Shown: in pieces, positions 1 through 6,726 of the stretch
Numbering within the stretch: the stretch's first letter is position 1
Layout: each line of letters opens with the position of its first letter
Assembly (NCBI GenBank): GCA_002421845.1
Contig: DISL01000044.1
Location: 8,460-18,222, forward strand
Length of the DNA: 9,763 nucleotides
Source of the DNA: Epsilonproteobacteria bacterium UBA6211
GTDB taxonomy: Bacteria; Campylobacterota; Campylobacteria; Campylobacterales; Arcobacteraceae
Reading direction: 5' to 3'
Notes under the pieces: model-generated
Database searches by the model: none
Told to the model about the DNA's origin: nothing
Seen by the model: only the letters and a program-made list of their open reading frames with translations
Program-made: the position numbers and the translations under genes

Positions 1-1259
1 ACATAAAAAGGTCCTTCCCTAACGCCATTGTCTATAGTGTCTTTATATGTCTTTCTAGCTTCATGGAGCATATATCTTTGTATATCTATTGCGAGTTTAT
101 TTGAAGCTGTTATTTTACTTCTGTTCATAATAGTTAAGAGTGCATTTTGGCTACTGTCATCCAAATCTTGCATCTCTTGTTTGTTTTCAAGTGCAGCCAG
201 TCTTTTTGCTCTATCACTTCTAGCAGGAGATAAAAAATATGTTTCCATCCCTTTTGCATAAGATGCATTTTTTGCTTCAACAGCATTGGCATGTATTGAG
301 ATAAAAAGGTCTGCATTTTTATCATTTGCAAATGAAGTTCTCTCTTTTAGTTCTAAGAATTTATCAGAATTTCTAGTCATATAGACTGTATAGCCACGAC
401 TTATAAGAAAGTCTTTTAGATGCAATCCAACTGCTAAAACAGCTGTTTTTTCTTGGTTATTACCAAGTACTGCTCCTGGGTCTTTCCCACCGTGACCAGG
501 GTCTATAACTATAGTTCTTGATCTTAAAAAAGTAGTTTTTGCTATTTGACTCTCTTGTTTTGGTTCTGGAACAGCTTGTGTGGTTGTAGCAGTTTTGCTA
601 GGCGTTGTTCTAATTATTATATTGTTACCGTTTGCCATATAGACTGATTTAGGGTCGTTTTTATTGATGATTGAAATTCTTAGTTTTTTGGGAGTTTGTG
701 GATTTACTATAATCCTATCTATCCCTTCTATTTGAAGTACTGTGGATACTGCGTCTTTAAAGTTACCGTCTATTTCAAAAACATCTTTATGAGGTTTTCC
801 CTTTTCTTGAATAAATATTATATCTTTAGCCGATACATTTTTATTAAATCGTACAATAATATCATTATCTTTTGTTTCTATAGCATTAATAGAATATCTT
901 GAATCAAATATTGATTCTTTTGAGGTTGTTTGATTGGTGATAATTGTATTTGAAGTATTTTGGCTAGTAATCTCTTGTTGTTTTGGCTGTGTTGTTGGTT
1001 TGTTATTTAGTTGTTTTGTAGATTGTTGAGCGTATATGGAGTTCAAAGCAGATTCGTATTTACTTGTATCTACTTTGAGTTGTTTACCTACATTTATTAT
1101 AGTATTTAAGTTCTTGACTTCACTATCAGTGTTACCGTTAACCACGGCTTTTAGGTAGTTGATTTTTGCTTGATTAAACTCATCTGTTAAAGTATCATAA
1201 TTGCCATAAACAATAGAATATGAGAGTATAAACAGTAATAAAAACCTAAATACCCTCAA
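1..1259 (-). CDS. amiA: N-acetylmuramoyl-L-alanine amidase (AmiA/AmiC type), 3' end outside window
   Basis: Periplasmic zinc amidase that cuts the bond between N-acetylmuramic acid and the stem peptide of peptidoglycan, usually for daughter-cell separation. 419 residues are visible. Residues 1-19 form a Sec-type signal peptide (RVFRFLLLFILSYSIVYG, likely cut after Gly19). A Gln/Asn/Thr-rich linker follows, then an AMIN-like beta domain at about 121-217, a second Thr/Pro/Gln linker, and an Amidase_3 domain from about 248. Zinc ligands are visible as His256 (in DPGHGGKDPGA), Glu270 and His323 (in SIHAN). The frame leaves the window at base 1, so the C-terminal catalytic Glu region is not seen. 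I chose the TTG start at 1259-1257: it is the only start that gives the signal peptide, and GGGGAG (1266-1271) lies at good spacing. It begins 3 bases after the flavoprotein gene and is the last visible gene of the pyrH operon. It matches HP0772/Cj1269c by position. The family call is firm. Confidence 0.93.
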   Translation of the reverse strand, partial: MRVFRFLLLFILSYSIVYGNYDTLTDEFNQAKINYLKAVVNGNTDSEVKNLNTIINVGKQLKVDTSKYESALNSIYAQQSTKQLNNKPTTQPKQQEITSQNTSNTIITNQTTSKESIFDSRYSINAIETKDNDIIVRFNKNVSAKDIIFIQEKGKPHKDVFEIDGNFKDAVSTVLQIEGIDRIIVNPQTPKKLRISIINKNDPKSVYMANGNNIIIRTTPSKTATTTQAVPEPKQESQIAKTTFLRSRTIVIDPGHGGKDPGAVLGNNQEKTAVLAVGLHLKDFLISRGYTVYMTRNSDKFLELKERTSFANDKNADLFISIHANAVEAKNASYAKGMETYFLSPARSDRAKRLAALENKQEMQDLDDSSQNALLTIMNRSKITASNKLAIDIQRYMLHEARKTYKDTIDNGVREGPFY

Positions 1260-1262
1260 AAA

Positions 1263-2345
1263 CTACTCCCCATGAACTAGTTTTTGCATAAGTTCTTTTA
1301 CGGTAATAACTTTATCTAGTCTATATCCGTTTGAACCTGTAAAGAAAAGCCCACTCTCAAGATTCCCAAGATAAGCATCACTTAATCTATCTGCTATACA
1401 AAATCCTACAGCTTTTGCCTCTTCACCTTGTTTACATGGAAATACACAGTTACTTATACAAGCTACTTTTGGGGCAGTTCCATTTTCTATTGCATTTTGA
1501 AGATTTGTTCTTACTCCCCTTACAGGATAACCTACCGGAGATTTCATAAGTTCAATATCCTCTTTTTTAGAGTTAATAAGAACTTGTTTGAGATTGTCGT
1601 GGGCATCACACTCTACGGTACCTATAAATCTAGTACCTATTTGTACACCTGCACACCCCATATTTAAGAATTTTTCTATATCATTTTTATCCCAAATTCC
1701 ACCGGCTGCAATTACAGGTATATCTCCCCATGCCTTTGCCTCTTCTATGACTGGAGGGACGATATTTTCTAGTTGATTCTCCTCTTTTAGACACTCGTCA
1801 TAGCTAAAACCTTGATGCCCACCGCTAAGTGGTCCTTCAACTATCACTGCATCAGGAACTTTGTCGTATCTAGCCCATCTTTTGCATATAATTTTAAGAG
1901 CTTTTGCTGAAGATACGATAGGTATAAGGGCTACATTTGGGTAATCTTTTGTAAATTCAGGCATATTAGTAGGAAGTCCGGCTCCTGTAATAATAATATC
2001 AATTCCTGCTTCACAAGCATCTTTAACAACTCTTGCATAGTCGTTGATAGCATATAAAATATTTACCGCAAGAGGTTTGTCTCCACATATTTTTCTAGCA
2101 TTATCTATAATAGCTTTTAATCCATCTTTTGAATAAAAATTTATACTATCTACAGGTCTTCCACTAGCATTTCTAGTTGAATATTTATTGTTGTCATAAT
2201 ATCCGGTACCAACAGCACTAATTACACCTAAACCACCTTCGGCAGATACACTTCCAGCTAGTTTATCCCAACTTATACCTACGCCCATACCGCCCTGGAT
2301 TATCGGTATTTGTATTTCATATTTACCTATTTTTAAACTTTTCAA
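1263..2345 (-). CDS. nitronate monooxygenase / 2-nitropropane dioxygenase-family FMN enzyme (FabK-like)
   Basis: A 360-residue TIM-barrel flavoprotein of the NMO/FabK family (PF03060 type), predicted cytoplasmic with no signal peptide. Visible motifs are the N-terminal FMN-loop PIIQGGMGVGIS (14-25) and GGLGVIS (37-43), AVNIL (93-97), GPLSGGHQG with the family His at 177 (171-179), the phosphate-binding IPVIAAGGI (209-217) and GVQIGTRF (233-240). The C-terminal part carries four closely spaced cysteines (296, 300, 304, 316) and ends in the family-like segment FFTGSNGYRLDKVITVKELM. The substrate is unknown. Family members oxidise alkyl nitronates, while FabK reduces enoyl-ACP, so the exact reaction should not be assumed. 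The start is TTG at 2345, 6 bases after AGGA, and the frame opens directly into the canonical N-terminus. It lies 3 bases after tyrS and corresponds by order to HP0773/Cj1270c. Confidence 0.88.
   Translation of the reverse strand: MKSLKIGKYEIQIPIIQGGMGVGISWDKLAGSVSAEGGLGVISAVGTGYYDNNKYSTRNASGRPVDSINFYSKDGLKAIIDNARKICGDKPLAVNILYAINDYARVVKDACEAGIDIIITGAGLPTNMPEFTKDYPNVALIPIVSSAKALKIICKRWARYDKVPDAVIVEGPLSGGHQGFSYDECLKEENQLENIVPPVIEEAKAWGDIPVIAAGGIWDKNDIEKFLNMGCAGVQIGTRFIGTVECDAHDNLKQVLINSKKEDIELMKSPVGYPVRGVRTNLQNAIENGTAPKVACISNCVFPCKQGEEAKAVGFCIADRLSDAYLGNLESGLFFTGSNGYRLDKVITVKELMQKLVHGE
1266..1271 (-). promoter_or_regulatory. Shine-Dalgarno site deciding the TTG start of the amidase
   Basis: GGGGAG on the minus strand is made of the last two sense codons (Gly-Glu) of the upstream flavoprotein gene. 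It sits 6 bases before TTG if counted from GGAG. There is no ATG near the signal peptide, so this site is the main support for the TTG start. Its position inside the preceding gene suggests translational coupling. Confidence 0.7.
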
Positions 2346-2348
2346 AAA

Positions 2349-3557
2349 CTATCCTATTATGAATTTAGCAAAACTCTTTTTGCCTTTTTGTACGATATAT
2401 TCACCTTTTGCAAGATTTAATTTATCGTTATCTACTTTTTCTTGGTTTATTTTAACCCCACCTGCACTTATATCACGTCTTGCTTGAGAAGTTGAAGCCG
2501 TCATATTCGCTTCCACCAAAGCTTGACATATCCATATACCTTCAGTAAATGTAAACTCAGGAATATCCGTAGGAATATCTTTGTTTGCAAAGATTTTTGT
2601 AAATTCATCCTTTGCTCTCATCCCTTCACCGTTTCCGTGAAATCTATCAACAATTTCCATTGCTAGATTATCTTTTACTGCTTTAGGATGTATTGTACCA
2701 TTTTCTACATTTAATTTTAATTCTTTTATTTCATTTAAAGATTTTGTTGATAAAAGTTCGTAATATCTCCACATTAATTCGTCGCTTATAGATAAAACTT
2801 TACCGAACATATCATTTGGATTGTCTGTAACACCTATGTAGTTATTTAAAGATTTAGACATTTTTTGGACACCATCAAGACCTTCTAATATAGGCATCAT
2901 AAGAACAGCTTGTTCTTTCCCTATATTATAAGCTTTTTGTAATGTTCTACCCATAAGAAGGTTGAATTTTTGGTCTGTTCCACCTAGTTCTACATCAGAT
3001 TTTAGATGGACGCTATCATAACCTTGTAGTAAAGGATATAAAAATTCACTTATTGCTATAGGTGTGTTTGATTTAAATCTTTTCGTAAAATCATCTCTTT
3101 CAATCATTCTAGCAACCGTGAAGTTTCTTGATAATGCTATAAGTCCACTAGCTCCAAGTTCATCAAGCCATGAACTATTGAAAACTACTTTTGTATATTC
3201 AGGATTTAAAATCTTAAATACTTGGTCTTTATAACTTTGAGCATTTTCTAAAACTTGCTCTTTTGTTAAAACTTTTCTTGTTTCGCTTTTGCCCGTTGGG
3301 TCACCTATAGTAGCCGTAAAATCACCTATCAAAAACTGTACGTTACCACCAAATTTTTGGAATGTTGCAAGTTTTTGAAGTAGTACGGTATGCCCTAGGT
3401 GTAAATCAGGTGCAGTTGGGTCAAAACCTGCTTTTACCTCATATCTTTCACCGGTCGTATAAAATTTTGTTACAAGCTTTTTGATGGCTTCAATATCTAT
3501 AATTTCAGCAGTTCCTCTGCTTATCTCATCAAGTGCAATTTTAATTTTATCTTCCAT
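2349..3557 (-). CDS. tyrS: tyrosyl-tRNA synthetase
   Basis: Class I aminoacyl-tRNA synthetase that charges tRNA-Tyr with tyrosine using ATP in the cytoplasm. At 402 residues it is of normal length. The catalytic Rossmann domain carries the HIGH-type motif HLGH (53-56, in DLHLGHTVLLQKL), the tyrosine-pocket segments QGYD (178-181) and GGTDQ (192-196), and a KMSKS loop (232-236). An anticodon-binding helical region follows, and the protein ends in an S4 RNA-binding domain at about 340-400 (SQARRDISAGGVKI). The KMSKS form rather than KFGKT places it in the TyrZ-like branch. The ATG at 3557 has AAGG (3564-3567) 6 bases upstream. It follows spoT after 21 bases and precedes the flavoprotein gene by 3. 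The operon position equals HP0774/Cj1271c. Nothing is missing or broken. Confidence 0.97.
   Translation of the reverse strand: MEDKIKIALDEISRGTAEIIDIEAIKKLVTKFYTTGERYEVKAGFDPTAPDLHLGHTVLLQKLATFQKFGGNVQFLIGDFTATIGDPTGKSETRKVLTKEQVLENAQSYKDQVFKILNPEYTKVVFNSSWLDELGASGLIALSRNFTVARMIERDDFTKRFKSNTPIAISEFLYPLLQGYDSVHLKSDVELGGTDQKFNLLMGRTLQKAYNIGKEQAVLMMPILEGLDGVQKMSKSLNNYIGVTDNPNDMFGKVLSISDELMWRYYELLSTKSLNEIKELKLNVENGTIHPKAVKDNLAMEIVDRFHGNGEGMRAKDEFTKIFANKDIPTDIPEFTFTEGIWICQALVEANMTASTSQARRDISAGGVKINQEKVDNDKLNLAKGEYIVQKGKKSFAKFIIG
2352..2355 (-). promoter_or_regulatory. Shine-Dalgarno site deciding the TTG start of the flavoprotein gene
   Basis: AGGA on the minus strand lies in the last codons of tyrS, just before and touching its TAG stop. 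It is 6 bases from the TTG start at 2345. The sequence AGGATAGTTTTTG has the same layout as the next junction in the operon. Confidence 0.65.
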
Positions 3558-3578
3558 TATTTACCTTTTAGATTTTAC

Positions 3579-5720
3579 TTATTTATATGCGTCTGCTTTT
3601 GAAAAAAAGTCTATTATTTTAACTCTTTTTTCAATAAGTGTTTTTAGTTGCTCTTTATTTGGATTGTTTGTTTCAAACTCTATTTCACAATATCTTGTAT
3701 GGCTTATTTTATCTCTACCGTATTCTATAAAAATTATATTTATATCATGTGTAGATAGATAAGTAAGAAGCTTTGCTAGTTCACCTTTTACATTTGGGAT
3801 ACTAACTACCATTTTATAATTATGAAGTTTGTTTTCCTCCCATTTACAAAATAGCATATCATCACCGTTTAATATTTTTTTATAGGCTTTATTACACATC
3901 TTATGATGAATTACGGCACTATTTTTTTCTTTGAAAGCCACTATATCATCACCGAATTTTGGATGACAACAGTGTTCAAATAAAAGATTATTAATGCTGA
4001 AGTTTGAATATACTACTACTTTGTCTAGTTTATATTCTTTGAATTTTAGATTTTGTATTTTTAATCTAGCCACAAAACCTAGAGTTCCTATGATTTGTTC
4101 AGTTACTTTTCTTTTTATCTCTTTTAAATAATCTAATATATGAGGGACTTTATGATATTTCACTTGCAATGATAAATCACTCAAAATATGTGATTTATAT
4201 CTGCTAAAGATAGTATTGATTATATTTTTACCGCTTACTTCATCAAGCTCTTTTAGTCTTGTACCGCATAATATTTTGATAGCTTTTTTTGCACGTGTGG
4301 TTTTTACCATATCTATCCAACTACATCTAGGTATTTGATGGTCTGTTGTCTTGATAGATACTATATCAGAGCTTTTTAATTCCGTAAGAAGCGGTACTTT
4401 TATATTGTTTACAAAACTCTCAACTGCATTATTTCCCACATCGGTATGTATGTGGTATGCAAAATCAAGTGCAGTTGCACCGCGAGGCAATACGAAAGTA
4501 TTACCCTTTGGAGAATAGACAACTATCTCTTCACTGTATAAGTCTTGTTTGGCATCCGAATAAAACTCCTCAACGTTTTCATTTTCAAATTCCAACGAGT
4601 GGAGCCATTTTAAATTTGGTGTGTGAGCTTTAAGACCGCTTTTATAAATCCAATGTGCTGCAACACCATATTCAGCAACCTTATTCATATCAAAGGTTCT
4701 TATTTGAACTTCATATATGCTAGAGTCGTAAAATACGGTTGTGTGGATAGTTTGGTAACCATTTTCCTTAGGTGTAGAAATATAATCTTTAAATCTTGCA
4801 ATCAAAGGTTTATATTTCATATGTATATGTCCAAGTACGTCATAACACTCTATCGGCGTATCTACAAGTATCCTGATGGCAAGAAGGTCAAGAATTTCAT
4901 CTATCGTGACACCTTTTCTTTGCATTTTTAGATAGATGGAGTAATGATGTTTGATACGACTGAAAATTTTTAGATTGTCAGTGTTAAATCCGTGATACTC
5001 TAGTAGTGATTTTGTAGTAGATACGAAATCATTTAGTTTTAAGTGCATTTTACTTTGATATGCTTGTAAATGCTCGTCTATAGCCTTGTACTCTTCAGGA
5101 TATATATACATAAACGCCAAATCTTCAAGGTAGTTTTTTAATGTTGAAATACCTAGACGATGAGCAATAGGTGCATAAACCACAAGAGTTTCTTCAGCTA
5201 TTCTTACTTGTTTTTCTTTTTTCAGTGCAGAAAGTGTAAGCATATTGTGGAGTCTGTCACATAGCTTTATTACTAAAACCCTAACATCTTCTATAGATGC
5301 AATAAGCATTTTTCTAAATGATAGTGCAGAACTCATAAGCTTTTCATGAGATGTAGAGCTTGTTAGCTCATGTTCACGAATTTCAACTATCTTTGTAAGA
5401 CCGTCAACTATTTTGGATACATCGACACCGTAATTCTCTTCTATTTCTTCTAACGTACACGCGGTATCTTCTACCACATCGTGTAAAAGTGCTGCCGTTA
5501 CCATTGCTTCGTCATTACTAAAATATGCTGTTATAGTAGCTACAAGTAAAGGGTGAACTGCATAAGGTTCACCGCTTTTTCTCATTTGACCTTCATGGGA
5601 GGCTATGCAGAAATTTATCGCTTTTTCAATTTGTGATGTTATTTCAATAGAAGATGCTAAAGCTTTTTTGGCATCTTCTATAGTATTGATTTGTTGAAGT
5701 TCTTGACAGAGATTATTCAT
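3579..5720 (-). CDS. spoT: bifunctional (p)ppGpp synthetase/hydrolase (RelA/SpoT homologue)
   Basis: Makes (p)ppGpp from GTP/GDP and ATP and also degrades it, so it sets the stringent response. At 713 residues it has the full long-RSH layout. The HD hydrolase domain has His56, LLHDVVEDT (78-86) with His80/Asp81 and Glu84/Asp85, and CDRLHN (154-159). The synthetase domain runs from about 250 to 355 with SRIKHHYS, Asp278, the RFKD motif (309-312), the G-loop segment PKENGYQTIHT (317-327) and EVQIRT with Glu337. Then come TGS (about 397-458), a helical region, a Cys/His finger (Cys584, Cys585, His605/606, Cys609) and a C-terminal ACT domain (about 635-710). RxKD rather than ExDD is the form known in bifunctional enzymes, and the intact HD residues agree. 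The ATG at 5720 comes 15 bases after the rpoZ stop, and I see no good Shine-Dalgarno sequence there. Campylobacterota usually have one long RSH enzyme, so this is probably the main one. Confidence 0.96.
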   Translation of the reverse strand: MNNLCQELQQINTIEDAKKALASSIEITSQIEKAINFCIASHEGQMRKSGEPYAVHPLLVATITAYFSNDEAMVTAALLHDVVEDTACTLEEIEENYGVDVSKIVDGLTKIVEIREHELTSSTSHEKLMSSALSFRKMLIASIEDVRVLVIKLCDRLHNMLTLSALKKEKQVRIAEETLVVYAPIAHRLGISTLKNYLEDLAFMYIYPEEYKAIDEHLQAYQSKMHLKLNDFVSTTKSLLEYHGFNTDNLKIFSRIKHHYSIYLKMQRKGVTIDEILDLLAIRILVDTPIECYDVLGHIHMKYKPLIARFKDYISTPKENGYQTIHTTVFYDSSIYEVQIRTFDMNKVAEYGVAAHWIYKSGLKAHTPNLKWLHSLEFENENVEEFYSDAKQDLYSEEIVVYSPKGNTFVLPRGATALDFAYHIHTDVGNNAVESFVNNIKVPLLTELKSSDIVSIKTTDHQIPRCSWIDMVKTTRAKKAIKILCGTRLKELDEVSGKNIINTIFSRYKSHILSDLSLQVKYHKVPHILDYLKEIKRKVTEQIIGTLGFVARLKIQNLKFKEYKLDKVVVYSNFSINNLLFEHCCHPKFGDDIVAFKEKNSAVIHHKMCNKAYKKILNGDDMLFCKWEENKLHNYKMVVSIPNVKGELAKLLTYLSTHDINIIFIEYGRDKISHTRYCEIEFETNNPNKEQLKTLIEKRVKIIDFFSKADAYK

Positions 5721-5735
5721 AAGAGTGTTGAGTTG

Positions 5736-5954
5736 TTATTTTGCAACAACGCCTTCTACTTTTAAAAGACCGTTTGCAATCTCATTGATAGCAATATCGG
5801 TATATTTCATATTTTTTACACCGTCTTCTAAAAGTGGTTTTGCACCACGGCTAAGTTCATCAGCTCTTTGACCTACTGCAAGAGCTAATATGTATCTGTC
5901 ATTATTTACTCTTTTTAGAGCTTTTGCCATTGTTTCTTCTAATCTATTCATCAT
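5736..5954 (-). CDS. rpoZ: RNA polymerase omega subunit
   Basis: Small 72-residue subunit that helps beta-prime fold and assemble into RNA polymerase. The recognisable core is NNDRYILALAVGQRADELSRG (split as residues 17-30 and 31-37) followed by KYTDIAINEIANGLL. It matches the omega helix pattern (R-A-x-x-L after the hydrophobic helix, then D-I-A-x-x-E-I-A). Two adjacent ATGs are possible. The first (5954) has AAGGAG 8 bases upstream and the second 11, so I chose the first. The N-terminus (MMNRLEETMAKALKR) does not resemble the MARVT start of E. coli omega. It lies 12 bases after pyrH and 15 before spoT, the same pyrH-rpoZ-spoT order as HP0777-HP0775. Confidence 0.93.
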   Translation of the reverse strand: MMNRLEETMAKALKRVNNDRYILALAVGQRADELSRGAKPLLEDGVKNMKYTDIAINEIANGLLKVEGVVAK

Positions 5955-5962
5955 TTATTCTA

Positions 5963-5968
5963 CTCCTT
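5963..5968 (-). promoter_or_regulatory. strong Shine-Dalgarno of rpoZ overlapping the pyrH stop codon
   Basis: AAGGAG on the minus strand begins inside the pyrH TAA stop (5967-5969), giving TAAGGAG. It is the strongest ribosome site in the window, and its 8-base spacing selects the first of the two adjacent ATG codons of rpoZ. Confidence 0.75.
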
Positions 5969-6674
5969 ATTTAACTATCGAACATTTACTAAAATCGTTA
6001 TTCATAATTCTTAACAAATTACCTTTTTCAAACATATTCATTACAACTATAGGTAGTTTGTTGTCTTTTGCCAAAGCTATAGCCGTATCATCCATAACCT
6101 TGATATTGTCTTGTAATGCCATATCATAAGTCAATGTATCAAGCTTTTTAGCATCAGAGAATTTATTTGGGTCTCTATCATATACACCGTCAACTTTTGT
6201 AGCTTTTATCAATAAAGATGCTTCTATTTCAGTTGCTCTTAGAGTTGCTGCAGTATCAGTCGTAAAGAAAGGGTTACCTGTTCCTGCACTAAATATTACA
6301 ACTCTACCTTTTTCTAAGTGACGTCTTGCACGTTTTACTATAAAAGACTCAGCAATTTGTTCCATTTTTATAGCTGATTGAAGTCTTGTACTAACTCCGA
6401 TATGCTCTAACGCTTCTTGCATTGCAACACCGTTTATAACGGTAGCTAACATACCCATATAATCTGCACTTGTTCTTTTTATTACACCGTCTGCCGCTGC
6501 ACTAACACCTCTTACGATATTACCGCCGCCTATTACTATACCTACTTCTATGTTGTTATCTACTAGTTCTTTTATCTCGTTTGCGATAAAATGGAGAGTT
6601 TTCGTATCTATACCGTATTCACCGTCTCCAGCCAACGCTTCACCTGAAAATTTGACAAGTACTCTTTGTCTCAT
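5967..6674 (-). CDS. pyrH: uridylate (UMP) kinase
   Basis: Phosphorylates UMP to UDP with ATP, the step that feeds UTP and CTP synthesis. The bacterial hexameric enzyme belongs to the amino-acid-kinase fold and is normally activated by GTP and inhibited by UTP. The 235-residue length is normal. Visible motifs are VLVKFSGEAL (5-14), the GGGN glycine loop (49-52), DYMGMLATVING (71-82), GTGNPFFTTDTAA (131-143) and KATKVDGVYDRDP (157-169), which together are diagnostic of PyrH. The ATG at 6674 has GAGG 5 bases upstream. It is the first gene of the six-gene operon: a perfect TATAAT box lies about 30 bases before the start, and the gap to uvrB is the only long one in the window. Confidence 0.97.
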   Translation of the reverse strand: MRQRVLVKFSGEALAGDGEYGIDTKTLHFIANEIKELVDNNIEVGIVIGGGNIVRGVSAAADGVIKRTSADYMGMLATVINGVAMQEALEHIGVSTRLQSAIKMEQIAESFIVKRARRHLEKGRVVIFSAGTGNPFFTTDTAATLRATEIEASLLIKATKVDGVYDRDPNKFSDAKKLDTLTYDMALQDNIKVMDDTAIALAKDNKLPIVVMNMFEKGNLLRIMNNDFSKCSIVK

Positions 6675-6679
6675 AGTTG

Positions 6680-6684
6680 CCTCT
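6680..6684 (-). promoter_or_regulatory. Shine-Dalgarno site of pyrH
   Basis: AGAGG on the minus strand, 5 bases before the ATG at 6674. Its upstream edge overlaps the downstream arm (6683-6690) of the inverted repeat that frames the promoter. Confidence 0.7.
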
Positions 6685-6724
6685 TAAGTTAAAATTAGTG
6701 GATTATATCTAAAATAAACTTAAG
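6683..6724. repeat. imperfect palindrome framing the pyrH promoter
   Basis: Perfect 8-base arms CTTAAGTT (6683-6690) and AACTTAAG (6717-6724) enclose 26 bases with the -10 box near the centre. Extended to 16 bases each (6683-6698 and 6709-6724), the arms match at 13 positions, including an inner TTAG/CTAA pair. One arm lies upstream of the -10 box. The other covers the early transcribed region and touches the Shine-Dalgarno site. It could be an operator, but AT-rich DNA gives such symmetry by chance fairly often. Confidence 0.5.
6702..6707 (-). promoter_or_regulatory. sigma-70 -10 box of the pyrH operon
   Basis: The minus strand reads AGATATAATCC, a perfect TATAAT in the G-A-TATAAT context common in Campylobacterota. 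Upstream is T-rich DNA (TTTATTTTAG) and no convincing -35 hexamer, which is also typical of the group. Transcription should start about 7 bases downstream, near 6693-6697, giving a leader of about 20 bases before the pyrH ATG. This is the only intergenic region large enough to hold a promoter for the six genes that follow. Confidence 0.72.
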
Positions 6725-6726
6725 AA

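Larger units (their letters stand above)
1..6674 (-). other. predicted six-gene operon pyrH-rpoZ-spoT-tyrS-NMO-amidase
   Basis: Six genes on one strand are separated by 12, 15, 21, 3 and 3 bases with no terminator-like hairpin between them, and there is one good promoter before pyrH. The same order occurs in H. pylori and C. jejuni as I remember their maps, so selection seems to hold it together. It would tie UTP/CTP supply, RNA polymerase, (p)ppGpp and tRNA charging to a cell-separation enzyme at the distal end. Internal promoters inside spoT or tyrS cannot be excluded. Confidence 0.75.

Noticed and set aside
28..261. Plus-strand open frame opposite the amidase gene
   Set aside because: It lies fully antisense to the Amidase_3 domain, whose minus-strand frame shows the conserved zinc motifs. 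The plus-strand product is only a hydrophobic, Ser/Ile-rich string, as expected from reading AT-rich DNA backwards. The same holds for the other short plus-strand frames.
134..331. Minus-strand 65-codon frame overlapping the amidase
   Set aside because: It is an out-of-frame reading within the amidase catalytic domain (the in-frame reading gives ISIHAN), with low-complexity Met/Lys/Gln content.
1260..1265. A frameshift or missing start at the amidase, since no ATG is found
   Set aside because: The TTG at 1259-1257 gives a proper signal peptide with a Shine-Dalgarno at correct spacing, and the frame is uninterrupted to base 1.
3733..3738. TATAAT on the minus strand inside spoT as an internal promoter for tyrS
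   Set aside because: It lies in the coding sequence of the ACT domain about 180 bases before tyrS. In AT-rich DNA such hexamers are common, and nothing else supports a start here.
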